Numbered from the stretch's first letter, positions 1 to 6,948 are shown. The stretch: 9,050 bases of DNA from Bacteroidia bacterium (GCA_016650355.1 JAENVX010000275.1:1-9050), one strand, 5' to 3'. Program-made: numbers and translations. The notes: a model not told the origin generated them from the letters alone.

Positions 1-161
1 ATATCATAGATTGGCTTTTTTGGATAAATTTCAATCAATTGCCCACCTGGCGTGGGTAAAGAATCAATCAGGTGACATCTTAATTTTAATAATCCTGCCT
101 CAAATACGGTGAACAACCCAACGGGTCCTGCTCCAATGATTATAATGTCTGTTTCTATCAT
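1..161 (-). CDS. Ferredoxin/flavodoxin-NADP+ reductase, thioredoxin-reductase-like (N-terminal part)
   Basis: Only the first 53 codons are present; the gene continues past the left edge. The translation opens with MIETDIIIIGAGPVG. This is a hydrophobic beta strand followed by the GxGxxG dinucleotide-binding turn at residues 10-15, as expected for the FAD-binding Rossmann fold. An acidic residue (D33) ends the second strand, where it would hold the FAD ribose. PGGQL (38-42), followed by IYPKKPIYD (45-53), is the pattern I know from the thioredoxin-reductase-like ferredoxin-NADP reductases (YumC type). Ordinary thioredoxin reductases do not carry this YP-K-IYD extension. The family moves electrons between NADPH and ferredoxin or flavodoxin in the cytoplasm. 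No strong ribosome-binding site is visible. The start codon overlaps the stop of a tiny upstream ORF by ATGA. The active-site region lies outside the window, so the exact subfamily is less sure than the flavoprotein fold. Confidence 0.85.
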   Translation of the reverse strand, partial: MIETDIIIIGAGPVGLFTVFEAGLLKLRCHLIDSLPTPGGQLIEIYPKKPIYD

Positions 162-232
162 AATAAATCGTTGCGCGAAATTAACCAAAGTGCAATAAAA
201 AGAGCCACAACCCAGTTGGAAAGTCCAAACAT
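158..232 (-). CDS. Possible small membrane peptide upstream of the reductase (doubtful)
   Basis: A 24-codon ORF begins ATG and starts MFGLSNWVVALFIALW, a strongly hydrophobic stretch that could span a membrane once. It ends in polar ISRNDLL. Its TGA overlaps the ATG of the reductase gene (ATGA), an arrangement typical of translational coupling. The same frame stays open for about 35 codons upstream, to a TAG near 334, without a usual start codon. That upstream part reads like protein (for example KSFKSYKW just before the ATG). So this may be a real tiny gene, the tail of a slightly longer gene with an unusual start, or the remnant of a decayed gene. I do not recognise a family. No clear Shine-Dalgarno site or promoter was found on this strand. 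Confidence 0.3.
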   Translation of the reverse strand: MFGLSNWVVALFIALWLISRNDLL

Positions 233-294
233 CCATTTGTAGCTTTTGAAAGACTTCGGGATGCAAGAAGCCGAAAAGCCTGCTGCAGCAAAGG

Positions 295-324
295 TTGGTG
301 TTTGAATTAATCGAATTACTTTTG
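295..324 (+). promoter_or_regulatory. Bacteroidota-type promoter for the PurF-like gene
   Basis: TACTTTTG at 317-324 fits the Bacteroidota -7 element TAnnTTTG exactly. A TTG at 295-297 lies 19 bp upstream, within the 17-23 bp spacing known for the -33 TTG element. Transcription would begin near 330, leaving a leader of about 33 nt before the ATG at 364. A second TTTG at 301-304 is too close (12 bp) to be the preferred -33 box. This is a motif match only. Confidence 0.5.
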
Positions 325-363
325 TGTTGAAATACTACCTTCACAAAAGTCAATTTCCGGACT

Positions 364-2247
364 ATGAGCGATACCATCCTACATGAATGCGGAATAGCCC
401 TCATTCGATTGCGCAAGCCGCTTTCGTATTACATCGAAAAATACGGTTCAACGTACGCTATCAATAAGATGTACATTTTGATGGAAAAACAGCACAATCG
501 TGGGCAAGATGGTGCCGGGATTGTTAACATCAAGATTGATCAAAAGCCGGGATATCGTTTTTTTAGCCGCTACCGTTCAATCAAACCTCAACCCGTAGCA
601 CATATTTTCAAAAAAATTGGGAAAAAATTTAAGAAGGCTCAAAAAGAGGGCAAAGAAAAATTCAGAGACGAAAATTGGCTTAAACAAAACGTAGCGTTTT
701 CCGGTGAGCTGTGGTTAGGGCATCTGCGTTATGGAACACATGGATTAAACAGCATTGAAAACGTTCATCCATTTCTACGGCAGAACAACTGGCGAAGTCG
801 AAACCTTGTTATGGCCGGCAATTTCAACATGACTAATGTTGATGAGCTCTTCGACATTTTGGTGGAACTTGGGCAGCACCCAAAAGATAAAGTGGATACT
901 GTAACCGTGATGGAGAAAATAGGTCACTTTTTAGATGAAGAGGTAGAATCATTATTTCAAAAATATAAAGATGACTACTCCAACAAAGAGGTTTCAGAAA
1001 TTATTGAAAATGAAATTGACTTGCCGGGAATGCTAAGAAGGGCGTGCAAAGATTTTGATGGTGGCTACACAATGGCGGGGCTTATTGGATCTGGATCTGC
1101 ATTTGTTGTGAGAGACCCATCTGGCATTCGTCCAGCCTACTACTATGCCGATGATGAAATTGTCGTAGTGACCTCCGAAAAACCTGCCATTAAAACAGCT
1201 TTTAATGTTGACTACAATCAAATCAAAGAAATCGAACCAGGTAATGCGTTAGTAATTGAGAAAAATGGAGAATATGCACAACACCAGGTGATTCCTAAGT
1301 TGGAAAAAACCTCTTGCAGTTTCGAGCGCGTTTATTTTTCCCGTGGCACTGATCCCGAAATTTATAAGGAAAGAAAACAACTTGGACGACTTTTAGTGCC
1401 ACAGATTCTAAAAGCGATAAACTTTGATCTCAAAAACACAATTTTCTCCTATATCCCAAATACAGCTGAGACTGCTTTCCTTGGAATGATGGCAGGAATT
1501 GAAGATTACATGATCAGCAAACAGAAGGATATTATTTTGGATGGCAAGCCTACAGTCGATTCCCTGGATGATATTCTATCCTTCCGGCCCAGAATCGAAA
1601 AAATCGTGTTGAAGGATGTTAAGTTAAGAACGTTTATCACCGATGATGCTCATCGCGATGACATAGTAGCCCATGTTTATGACACCACGTATGAAGTGGT
1701 GAACAAGGGGAAGGATACATTAGTGGTAATTGATGATTCAATTGTACGTGGGACCACGCTAGAAAAAAGCATTCTGAAAATGTTGGATCGTTTAGGACCT
1801 AAGAGAATTGTCGTGGTATCTTCGGCTCCACAAATTCGATTTCCAGATTGCTATGGAATCGACATGAGCCGTATGGCTGATTTCGTTGCGTTCCGCGCTG
1901 TGATCCAGCTAATCAAAGAACATGGCAAAGATTACTTGTTAGGAGAAGTATACGAGCAGTGCCTTCAATCAAAGGCCAGCGGACAAGTAGAAAACTATGT
2001 AAAGAAACTTTACGAACAATTTACTTATGATGAGGTTTCTGAAAAGATCTCCGACATCGTGCGTCCATCGGGCATGAATGCCGAAGTAAAAGTTGTATTC
2101 CAAACGATAGACAATTTACACAAGGCCATACCAAAACATTTGGGCGATTGGTATTTCACTGGGAACTATCCAACACCTGGCGGAATGAACGTTGCTAATA
2201 AAGCTTACGTGAATTATATGGACGGGAAATTGGTAAGAGCCTATTAG
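364..2247 (+). CDS. Amidophosphoribosyltransferase-like enzyme, long Bacteroidota form
   Basis: This 627-residue protein joins a class II (Ntn) glutamine amidotransferase domain to a type I phosphoribosyltransferase domain, the PurF architecture. PurF makes phosphoribosylamine from PRPP and glutamine, the first step of purine synthesis. Cys9 in HECG is the expected nucleophile, implying removal of an 8-residue propeptide. Other glutaminase signatures are QHNRGQDGAG (43-52), GHLRYGTHG (119-127), NFNMTN (153-158), D178 and DPSGIRP (251-257). The PRPP loop is VVIDDSIVRGTT (454-465), followed by RFPDCYGIDMSR (492-503). The C-terminus GDWYFTGNYPTPGG (594-607) lacks the Cys pair of iron-sulfur-type PurF. 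Ordinary PurF has about 470-510 residues. The extra length includes a Lys-rich insertion (about 75-107), a mid-protein insertion and a longer C-terminus. I recall very similar proteins of about 630 residues in Bacteroides, annotated as amidophosphoribosyltransferase. Whether it is the working PurF or a paralogue with another acceptor cannot be settled here. Its 3' end converges on the next gene, 6 bp away. Confidence 0.85.
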   Translation: MSDTILHECGIALIRLRKPLSYYIEKYGSTYAINKMYILMEKQHNRGQDGAGIVNIKIDQKPGYRFFSRYRSIKPQPVAHIFKKIGKKFKKAQKEGKEKFRDENWLKQNVAFSGELWLGHLRYGTHGLNSIENVHPFLRQNNWRSRNLVMAGNFNMTNVDELFDILVELGQHPKDKVDTVTVMEKIGHFLDEEVESLFQKYKDDYSNKEVSEIIENEIDLPGMLRRACKDFDGGYTMAGLIGSGSAFVVRDPSGIRPAYYYADDEIVVVTSEKPAIKTAFNVDYNQIKEIEPGNALVIEKNGEYAQHQVIPKLEKTSCSFERVYFSRGTDPEIYKERKQLGRLLVPQILKAINFDLKNTIFSYIPNTAETAFLGMMAGIEDYMISKQKDIILDGKPTVDSLDDILSFRPRIEKIVLKDVKLRTFITDDAHRDDIVAHVYDTTYEVVNKGKDTLVVIDDSIVRGTTLEKSILKMLDRLGPKRIVVVSSAPQIRFPDCYGIDMSRMADFVAFRAVIQLIKEHGKDYLLGEVYEQCLQSKASGQVENYVKKLYEQFTYDEVSEKISDIVRPSGMNAEVKVVFQTIDNLHKAIPKHLGDWYFTGNYPTPGGMNVANKAYVNYMDGKLVRAY

Positions 2248-2253
2248 TAATAC

Positions 2254-3264
2254 TCATTCTGGCAAATAAAAATCTAGGACAATCTCCTTCATGCATTTAA
2301 AATGTCTCTTAGGACATTTGCTGTAGCCAATTTTAGAACAGGGCCTACAGGACAGTTTGGCGTTTTCTAAAACTGTAAATTTTGTACGATAAGGATACAT
2401 TCCAAATTCGGGTATTGTGTTTCCCCAAATACTAAATATTTCCTTCTTAAATGCTGCAGCAATATGCATAAGACCCGTATCGTGAGTAAAAACATATTGC
2501 GCTTGCTTCACCAAACTGGCGGATTGATTTAGACTGCATTTACCACAGGCATTGTAAATTATGGTTTTGCTATCCAACTCTTTCAATCCCTTTTCATATG
2601 CTGCCGAGTGAGCAGACCTTTCAAAAAAGGAAAATATTTCTTCCCCAACTTGTTCATCTTCCTTACCGCCCAATAAAACAATAGGTCGGTTTATTTTATG
2701 ACACAACTCAATCATTCGGTCTACTGGAAGTTTCTTGGTAGTGTGTTGCGCCCCAATGGCATAGGCCACAAATCCCTGGTGATGAGTTTCGGGAAGCCAT
2801 CCTACTGGTACAATATCTTTTTCGGGTATGAAATAATCCAGTCCAAGTGAATCATTCTTTACACCTAATGGAGCTAGTGTGTTTAAATAACGATCAACAA
2901 TATGTGCATTTGGAAGTTTGTTGATTTTCAAATTAACCATCAGCCACTTCTCCACATTTAGTTTATCATACCCTGCCGATTTTGTAAGCAGAGCACTTCT
3001 AATAATTCTTGATCGTAAGTTATGATGAAGGTCAACGATAAAGTCGAATTTCTCATTTCTCAATTCACGAATAAGAGCTGTTAAATCATTCTGCAAATAA
3101 TGCATCTTATCGATATAAGGGTTATCCTCAAAAATCGATTTGAACTGAATCTTGGTGGCATAATGCACTTGAACATCATCCAATTGAGTCTTAAGCACGC
3201 GAACAACAGGTGTTGTTAGTACAATATCTCCGATAGAAGAAAAACGGATTACCAGGACTTTCAT
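2254..3264 (-). CDS. Glycosyltransferase family 9 protein (heptosyltransferase-like)
   Basis: The 336-residue protein begins MKVLVIRFSSIGDIVLTTP, the classic N-terminus of GT9 enzymes such as WaaC/WaaF. These add ADP-activated heptose to lipopolysaccharide core at the cytoplasmic face of the inner membrane. The GT-B fold's second half is visible from AIGAQHTTKKLP (169-180), with IVLLGGKED (195-203) and the donor-site motif HDTGLMHIAAAF (261-272), then SIWGNT (278-283). The tail carries four cysteines, C306, C309, C317 and C324, in a CxxC-x7-C-x6-C pattern. A further CGKC sits at 240-243. I know this Cys-rich tail from Bacteroidota members of the family; its role is unknown to me. The true sugar donor and acceptor cannot be read from sequence, and many Bacteroidota lack the enteric LPS core. 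The start at 3264 is the natural one because the family motif begins at the first residue. The gene stands alone, divergent from the EVE gene and convergent with the PurF-like gene. Confidence 0.88.
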   Translation of the reverse strand: MKVLVIRFSSIGDIVLTTPVVRVLKTQLDDVQVHYATKIQFKSIFEDNPYIDKMHYLQNDLTALIRELRNEKFDFIVDLHHNLRSRIIRSALLTKSAGYDKLNVEKWLMVNLKINKLPNAHIVDRYLNTLAPLGVKNDSLGLDYFIPEKDIVPVGWLPETHHQGFVAYAIGAQHTTKKLPVDRMIELCHKINRPIVLLGGKEDEQVGEEIFSFFERSAHSAAYEKGLKELDSKTIIYNACGKCSLNQSASLVKQAQYVFTHDTGLMHIAAAFKKEIFSIWGNTIPEFGMYPYRTKFTVLENAKLSCRPCSKIGYSKCPKRHFKCMKEIVLDFYLPE

Positions 3265-3280
3265 CGCAACTCAATAAGAC

Positions 3281-3299
3281 ATCACCCAAAAAAGGTGAT
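3281..3299 (-). repeat. Perfect inverted repeat in the leader of the GT9 gene
   Basis: ATCACC and GGTGAT form a perfect 6-bp inverted repeat separated by 7 bases. On the minus strand the loop is a run of six T followed by G. The stem ends 16 bp upstream of the GT9 ATG, so in the mRNA a hairpin would sit just ahead of the ribosome-binding region. It could be an operator half-site pair or a weak leader hairpin. It is not a usual terminator because no T run follows the stem. The rest of the 153-bp divergent gap (3265-3417) shows no convincing TAnnTTTG promoter on either strand. Confidence 0.35.
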
Positions 3300-3417
3300 C
3301 TTGTTAATCCCATAAACTTACAACGAATTCTTAAAATACTGTCGCTTCCATGTATGAGCCGGAACAAAATCCTCACTATTTAGTATTTTAGGAACTGAAA
3401 CCAAATTATACCAGATT

Positions 3418-3822
3418 ATGAATTATTGGCTTATGAAATCCGAACCCAGCGTGTACTCCTGGTCTGATCTTGAAAAAGAAAAGAAAGCAACTTGGGATGG
3501 AGTCCGAAATTTTCAGGCACGCAATAATTTGAAAGCCATGAAAAAAGATGACCGGGTATTGCTTTACCATAGCAACGAAGACAAAGCCATTTTTGGAATT
3601 GCCAAAGTAATAAAAGAAAATTATCCCGACCCGGGAGATAAGGCTTGGATAGTAGTGGATATTGCCCCTGAGAAAAAGCTGAAGACTCCTGTTTCATTGG
3701 CGCTAATCAAAGCTGACAAAAGGCTAGCCGACATGGTGCTTGTGCGTTCATCAAGGCTATCTGTTCAACCTGTAAAAAAAACTGAGTTTGATATGGTGAT
3801 TAATATGAGCGAAGGAAAATGA
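3418..3822 (+). CDS. EVE domain-containing protein
   Basis: This compact 134-residue protein consists almost entirely of an EVE domain, a PUA-like fold related to YTH. It matches the THYN1-like pattern: YWLMKSEP at 3-10, YSWSDL at 13-18, WDGVRNFQARNNL at 26-38, VLLYHSN at 47-53, YPDPGDKAWIVVDI at 69-82, and the closing VRSSRLSVQPV at 109-119. EVE domains bind nucleic acids carrying modified bases such as methylcytosine or hydroxymethylcytosine in a cage pocket. In bacteria they are often fused to or near restriction or RNA-modification genes. Here the protein stands alone, with no nuclease domain and no such neighbour in the window. Length is slightly shorter than common stand-alone members (about 140-155). 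Its stop overlaps the next gene's start by ATGA, which suggests co-translation with an exported protein of unknown role. The family call is firm; the cellular target is unknown. Confidence 0.93.
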   Translation: MNYWLMKSEPSVYSWSDLEKEKKATWDGVRNFQARNNLKAMKKDDRVLLYHSNEDKAIFGIAKVIKENYPDPGDKAWIVVDIAPEKKLKTPVSLALIKADKRLADMVLVRSSRLSVQPVKKTEFDMVINMSEGK

Positions 3823-5432
3823 TCGGCCTCAGTTATGCCTCAGTTTTAAAATTAAGAATCAAATCTAGAAGGATTTATTTTTTCTCCGGGTTATTATTTT
3901 GTCTGACAGCTTTTACTAGTCCTTCAATTGCCCAATTTTCTCAACCCAATCGATTCGAAAAAATTCAGAGCAGCTCATCCAATGATTTCACGATTATTTC
4001 AATGAAGGAACAGGGCTTGGCACTGGTTCGCGATAAAGAAAAATACAAAGATGGGGATAAATTGTGGGAGGTAATCTTACTAGATTCCTCACTTACGGAA
4101 ACATGGACTTCTGATATCGCCTTAGAAAACCGTTATCGAATGATGGGATACGAGTATGCGACAAATTTTCTTTACATTCTTTTCCGTGCGGGTGAAAGCG
4201 AATCTGATTTTCTCCATCTAGTCCAGATTAGTTTAATAAACCATGAAATAAACACATTTGAAATTAAGCATCAGTTCAATTTAAGATTAACACACTTTTC
4301 GGTTGTTGGCAATCATGCCGTTTTAGGGGGATATGTAATTCGTGAACCGGCTATTTTACTTTACGAGATGAGTTCAAATCAGGTTAAAGTTGTGCCTGGA
4401 TTTTTTCTTGCGGATTTTGAATTATTGGACTTACGTGTAAATGTAAATAACACGTTTACCTCTGTTCTCATCGAACGCGGCAAGAAAGAAAAAAAGAAAT
4501 TAAAAGTGAGAACGTTCGATGAATCGGGCACGTTAATTTTGGAGACTGAAATTGATATTGACCAGGACAAAACTGTTCTTGCTGCGCAGACTTCAATACT
4601 GAAGCGAGATGAAATGATGATTTTGGGAAGCTATGGTGAAACATATTCAAAACAGGCCATAGGAATTTTTTCAGTTCCTATTGATCCGTTCAATAAACAA
4701 ACAATCAGGTATTTCGATTTTGCACAGCTTAATCATTTCCTCGACTATCTTCCTGAGAAAAGGGCCAACAAAATAAGAACAAAGTCTCAACGCAGTAGAG
4801 AAGATGGGGAACTGCCGAATTTTAGTTTAAATCTGCAACCCCTGCGAATTGAAGAATGTGAAGGGGGCTTCATTCTGATTTCTGAAGTTTATAACCCTTC
4901 GGGCAACCTCACACCCTATCCATATTGGAATAATAATTATAACCAAAATGGCTATTATCCATATGGCTTCAGCTCTCCTTCAAACAGATACTATAATTCT
5001 CCTTATTCTACCCATAATACTCAAAACAGTGACTATCGAATCATGGAAACTACGGCAGTACTTTTTGATCCAAAAGGAAAACTTGTATGGGATCACAGTC
5101 TTAAATTGCCAGACGTAAATGTCCCTGTGTTAGAGCAAATTGGAGATTTCATCCTTTTAGAAAATCGCGCAGTGATAGCCTATAAAAGAGAGAATGAAAT
5201 ATATTCTAAGATTCTATCCCTTACCGATCTGATGGCTGAAACTGATACGACACAAATAGATTTAAAGAGTCCAACTTCTGATCTACGCCATGATGCTAAG
5301 GAGGAAGGAGGGATTAGACATTGGTATGGCTCAACCTTTTATACTTGGGGAAATCAATCCATTCGAGACCGGGCGAGGGAGACTGACCAGATTCGTTATG
5401 TTTACTATATTAATAAAATTAACGCAGACTAG
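3819..5432 (+). CDS. Exported protein of unknown function, tandem paralogue 1
   Basis: I do not recognise a named family. The 537-residue product starts with a basic segment KLRIKSRR (11-18), a hydrophobic core (19-32) and SPSIAQ, with a likely signal-peptidase I site after A38. It should therefore be periplasmic or outside the cell. The body is rich in short beta-like segments alternating hydrophobic and charged residues, as in a propeller or other all-beta fold (inference). Notable points are VLGGY (168-172), VVPGFF (191-196), a basic linker KRANKIRTKSQRSRE (314-328), a Tyr/Asn/Pro-rich low-complexity stretch (359-406), FDPKGKLVWDHSL (416-428), and a Trp/Tyr-rich end with HWYGSTFYTWG (501-511) and YVYYINKI (527-534). 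These landmarks recur in order in the next gene. The ATG overlaps the EVE stop (ATGA). No lipobox, membrane anchor or type IX secretion tail is evident. Confidence 0.8.
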   Translation: MIGLSYASVLKLRIKSRRIYFFSGLLFCLTAFTSPSIAQFSQPNRFEKIQSSSSNDFTIISMKEQGLALVRDKEKYKDGDKLWEVILLDSSLTETWTSDIALENRYRMMGYEYATNFLYILFRAGESESDFLHLVQISLINHEINTFEIKHQFNLRLTHFSVVGNHAVLGGYVIREPAILLYEMSSNQVKVVPGFFLADFELLDLRVNVNNTFTSVLIERGKKEKKKLKVRTFDESGTLILETEIDIDQDKTVLAAQTSILKRDEMMILGSYGETYSKQAIGIFSVPIDPFNKQTIRYFDFAQLNHFLDYLPEKRANKIRTKSQRSREDGELPNFSLNLQPLRIEECEGGFILISEVYNPSGNLTPYPYWNNNYNQNGYYPYGFSSPSNRYYNSPYSTHNTQNSDYRIMETTAVLFDPKGKLVWDHSLKLPDVNVPVLEQIGDFILLENRAVIAYKRENEIYSKILSLTDLMAETDTTQIDLKSPTSDLRHDAKEEGGIRHWYGSTFYTWGNQSIRDRARETDQIRYVYYINKINAD

Positions 5433-6948
5433 CCCATTAATTTACTTTCTGATAGCTGTTTCGTTTAGTTCGGTTTCTAAAGGTCAGACTTTACAATCTC
5501 AACGATACGAAACGATCATACAGGATGGTGAGCGAGAATTGTATGAGGTAGTTTCGGCACACGAAAAAGGGATCATTTTATACCGTAGGTTAACCCAACA
5601 ACGAGAAAACATAATAGAAGTTATTCGCGTTGATACCACCCTTACAGAAGTGTGGCGCGGTTCCATACAACTCAATTTAGATGAGGTTATCCTCTTCACT
5701 TATGTGAAGCAGGCTTTTCTTTACCTACTCATTAAAAGCAGGAATTATTCAATGGGAGATTTCTTACTCGTAGAATTGACATTAGAGACAGGAAGCTACA
5801 ATTTGTTTACAGCAAAAAATCTAATACCGTTTAGCGCTACGGAATTTATAGTTACAAATAGAGTTGCTTTGATTGGGGGCTATTTTAATTACCGTCCGCT
5901 TATTTTACATTTCAACTTTAGAACACTCCAGTCAAAGATACTTCCAGGTTTTTTCAATGAGCCGGGAGAACTTACACAACTAAAACCAAACAGAGACGGT
6001 TCAATAGATGTAATTGTAAGTGCCAAGAATTATAATAAACAAAAAAGCCTATGGATTCGGAACTACGACTCTCTTGGCAGTCTTATAAAAACTACCATTC
6101 TCCAACCTGAAGAAAAGAAAAACTTACTCTATGCACGTTCTTTAAAAAACGAAAATGGTGAACAGATTGTCTCAGGAGTATACGGAAGGTATACCGACTA
6201 CTCCCGTGGCATTTTTGTTGCATCAATCAATGTGTTCGGAGAATATGCTATTAAATATTATGCGTTCTCTGAACTCCAACATTTTTTCAACTACATGAAA
6301 GCAAGACGCGAAAAACGTGTGAAAGAAAAGATCGAACGCAGAAAGATCAAGGGCAAGAAAATTAAATTTAATTATAGAATCTTAGTGGAAGAACTTATTC
6401 CATATGGAAATCAATATATACTATTGGGGGAGGCTTTTTATCCTCATTATACATACGCTCGTAATTTTGCTCCCTATTCATTTAACTACCGAACACAAGC
6501 GTATCATATCCCAACAAGCCGAAGTGATCTTATATTTGACGGATACCAATACACCCATGCTGTCGTGATCGGGTTTGATAAAAACGGCAAACTTCTTTGG
6601 GACAACAGCTTTGAAATAAATGATGTGAAAACATATGAGTTGGAACAGTTCGTAAAAATAATTCCTCAAGACAAGAATATCGCTCTGCTTTATTTATACG
6701 AGAATGAGATTCGAAGTAAGATTATAAGCGGCTCGGAGATGCAGGAAGGAAAATCTATTGATGTTGTGAAAATGAAATTTAGTGATGATCAGGTTAAGAA
6801 TAAAGAAACAGAGACCAGTAAGCTTGACTATTGGTATGGAAGGAACTTTTTTGCTTATGGTGTACAAAAAGTCCACAACCTACGCGAACCAAGCGTTCCG
6901 GCTGAACGTAAAGTCTTTTTTGTGAATAAAATTTCCTTCCGCAAATAG
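5398..6948 (+). CDS. Exported protein of unknown function, tandem paralogue 2
   Basis: This is a diverged duplicate of the preceding gene with the same landmarks in the same order: ALIGGY (157-162), ILPGFF (181-186), GIFVASI (271-277), FSELQHFFNY (290-299), GEAFYPHY (344-351), FDKNGKLLWDNSF (393-405), YENEIRSKII (434-443), DYWYGRNFFAYG (477-488) and VFFVNKI (506-512). I place the start at ATG 5398, giving 516 residues and a signal peptide with a hydrophobic core PLIYFLIAVSF (13-23) and likely cleavage near G29 or Q30. The frame is open back to an ATG at 5290, but that would add 36 residues ahead of the signal peptide and overlap the previous gene by 143 bp. No in-frame ATG follows until residue 119. 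The chosen start overlaps the previous gene by 35 bp. A very basic stretch (302-323, ARREKRVKEKIERRK and on) matches the basic linker of paralogue 1, and an aromatic-rich loop follows it (348-376). Function unknown. Confidence 0.78.
   Translation: MFTILIKLTQTSPLIYFLIAVSFSSVSKGQTLQSQRYETIIQDGERELYEVVSAHEKGIILYRRLTQQRENIIEVIRVDTTLTEVWRGSIQLNLDEVILFTYVKQAFLYLLIKSRNYSMGDFLLVELTLETGSYNLFTAKNLIPFSATEFIVTNRVALIGGYFNYRPLILHFNFRTLQSKILPGFFNEPGELTQLKPNRDGSIDVIVSAKNYNKQKSLWIRNYDSLGSLIKTTILQPEEKKNLLYARSLKNENGEQIVSGVYGRYTDYSRGIFVASINVFGEYAIKYYAFSELQHFFNYMKARREKRVKEKIERRKIKGKKIKFNYRILVEELIPYGNQYILLGEAFYPHYTYARNFAPYSFNYRTQAYHIPTSRSDLIFDGYQYTHAVVIGFDKNGKLLWDNSFEINDVKTYELEQFVKIIPQDKNIALLYLYENEIRSKIISGSEMQEGKSIDVVKMKFSDDQVKNKETETSKLDYWYGRNFFAYGVQKVHNLREPSVPAERKVFFVNKISFRK

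Noticed and set aside
255..306. Short plus-strand ORF starting ATGCAAGAAGCC with Lys/Ala-rich content
   Set aside because: Only about 14 codons, no promoter or ribosome-binding site, and it lies opposite the open minus-strand frame.
2248..2253. Terminator between the convergent PurF-like and GT9 genes
   Set aside because: Only 6 bp separate the stops and no hairpin with a T run was seen around them.
3191..3376. 61-codon ORF on the minus strand across the GT9 start
   Set aside because: It lies in another frame of the well-supported GT9 N-terminus and encodes no recognisable or hydrophobic pattern.
5290..5397. Earlier start for paralogue 2 at 5290 or 5326, supported by a purine-rich AAGGAGG-like run at 5298-5312
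   Set aside because: It would place 24-36 polar residues ahead of a clean signal peptide and overlap the conserved WYG end of paralogue 1 by over 100 bp. The purine run is explained as Lys-Glu-Glu-Gly-Gly codons of paralogue 1, and its spacing to 5326 is long.
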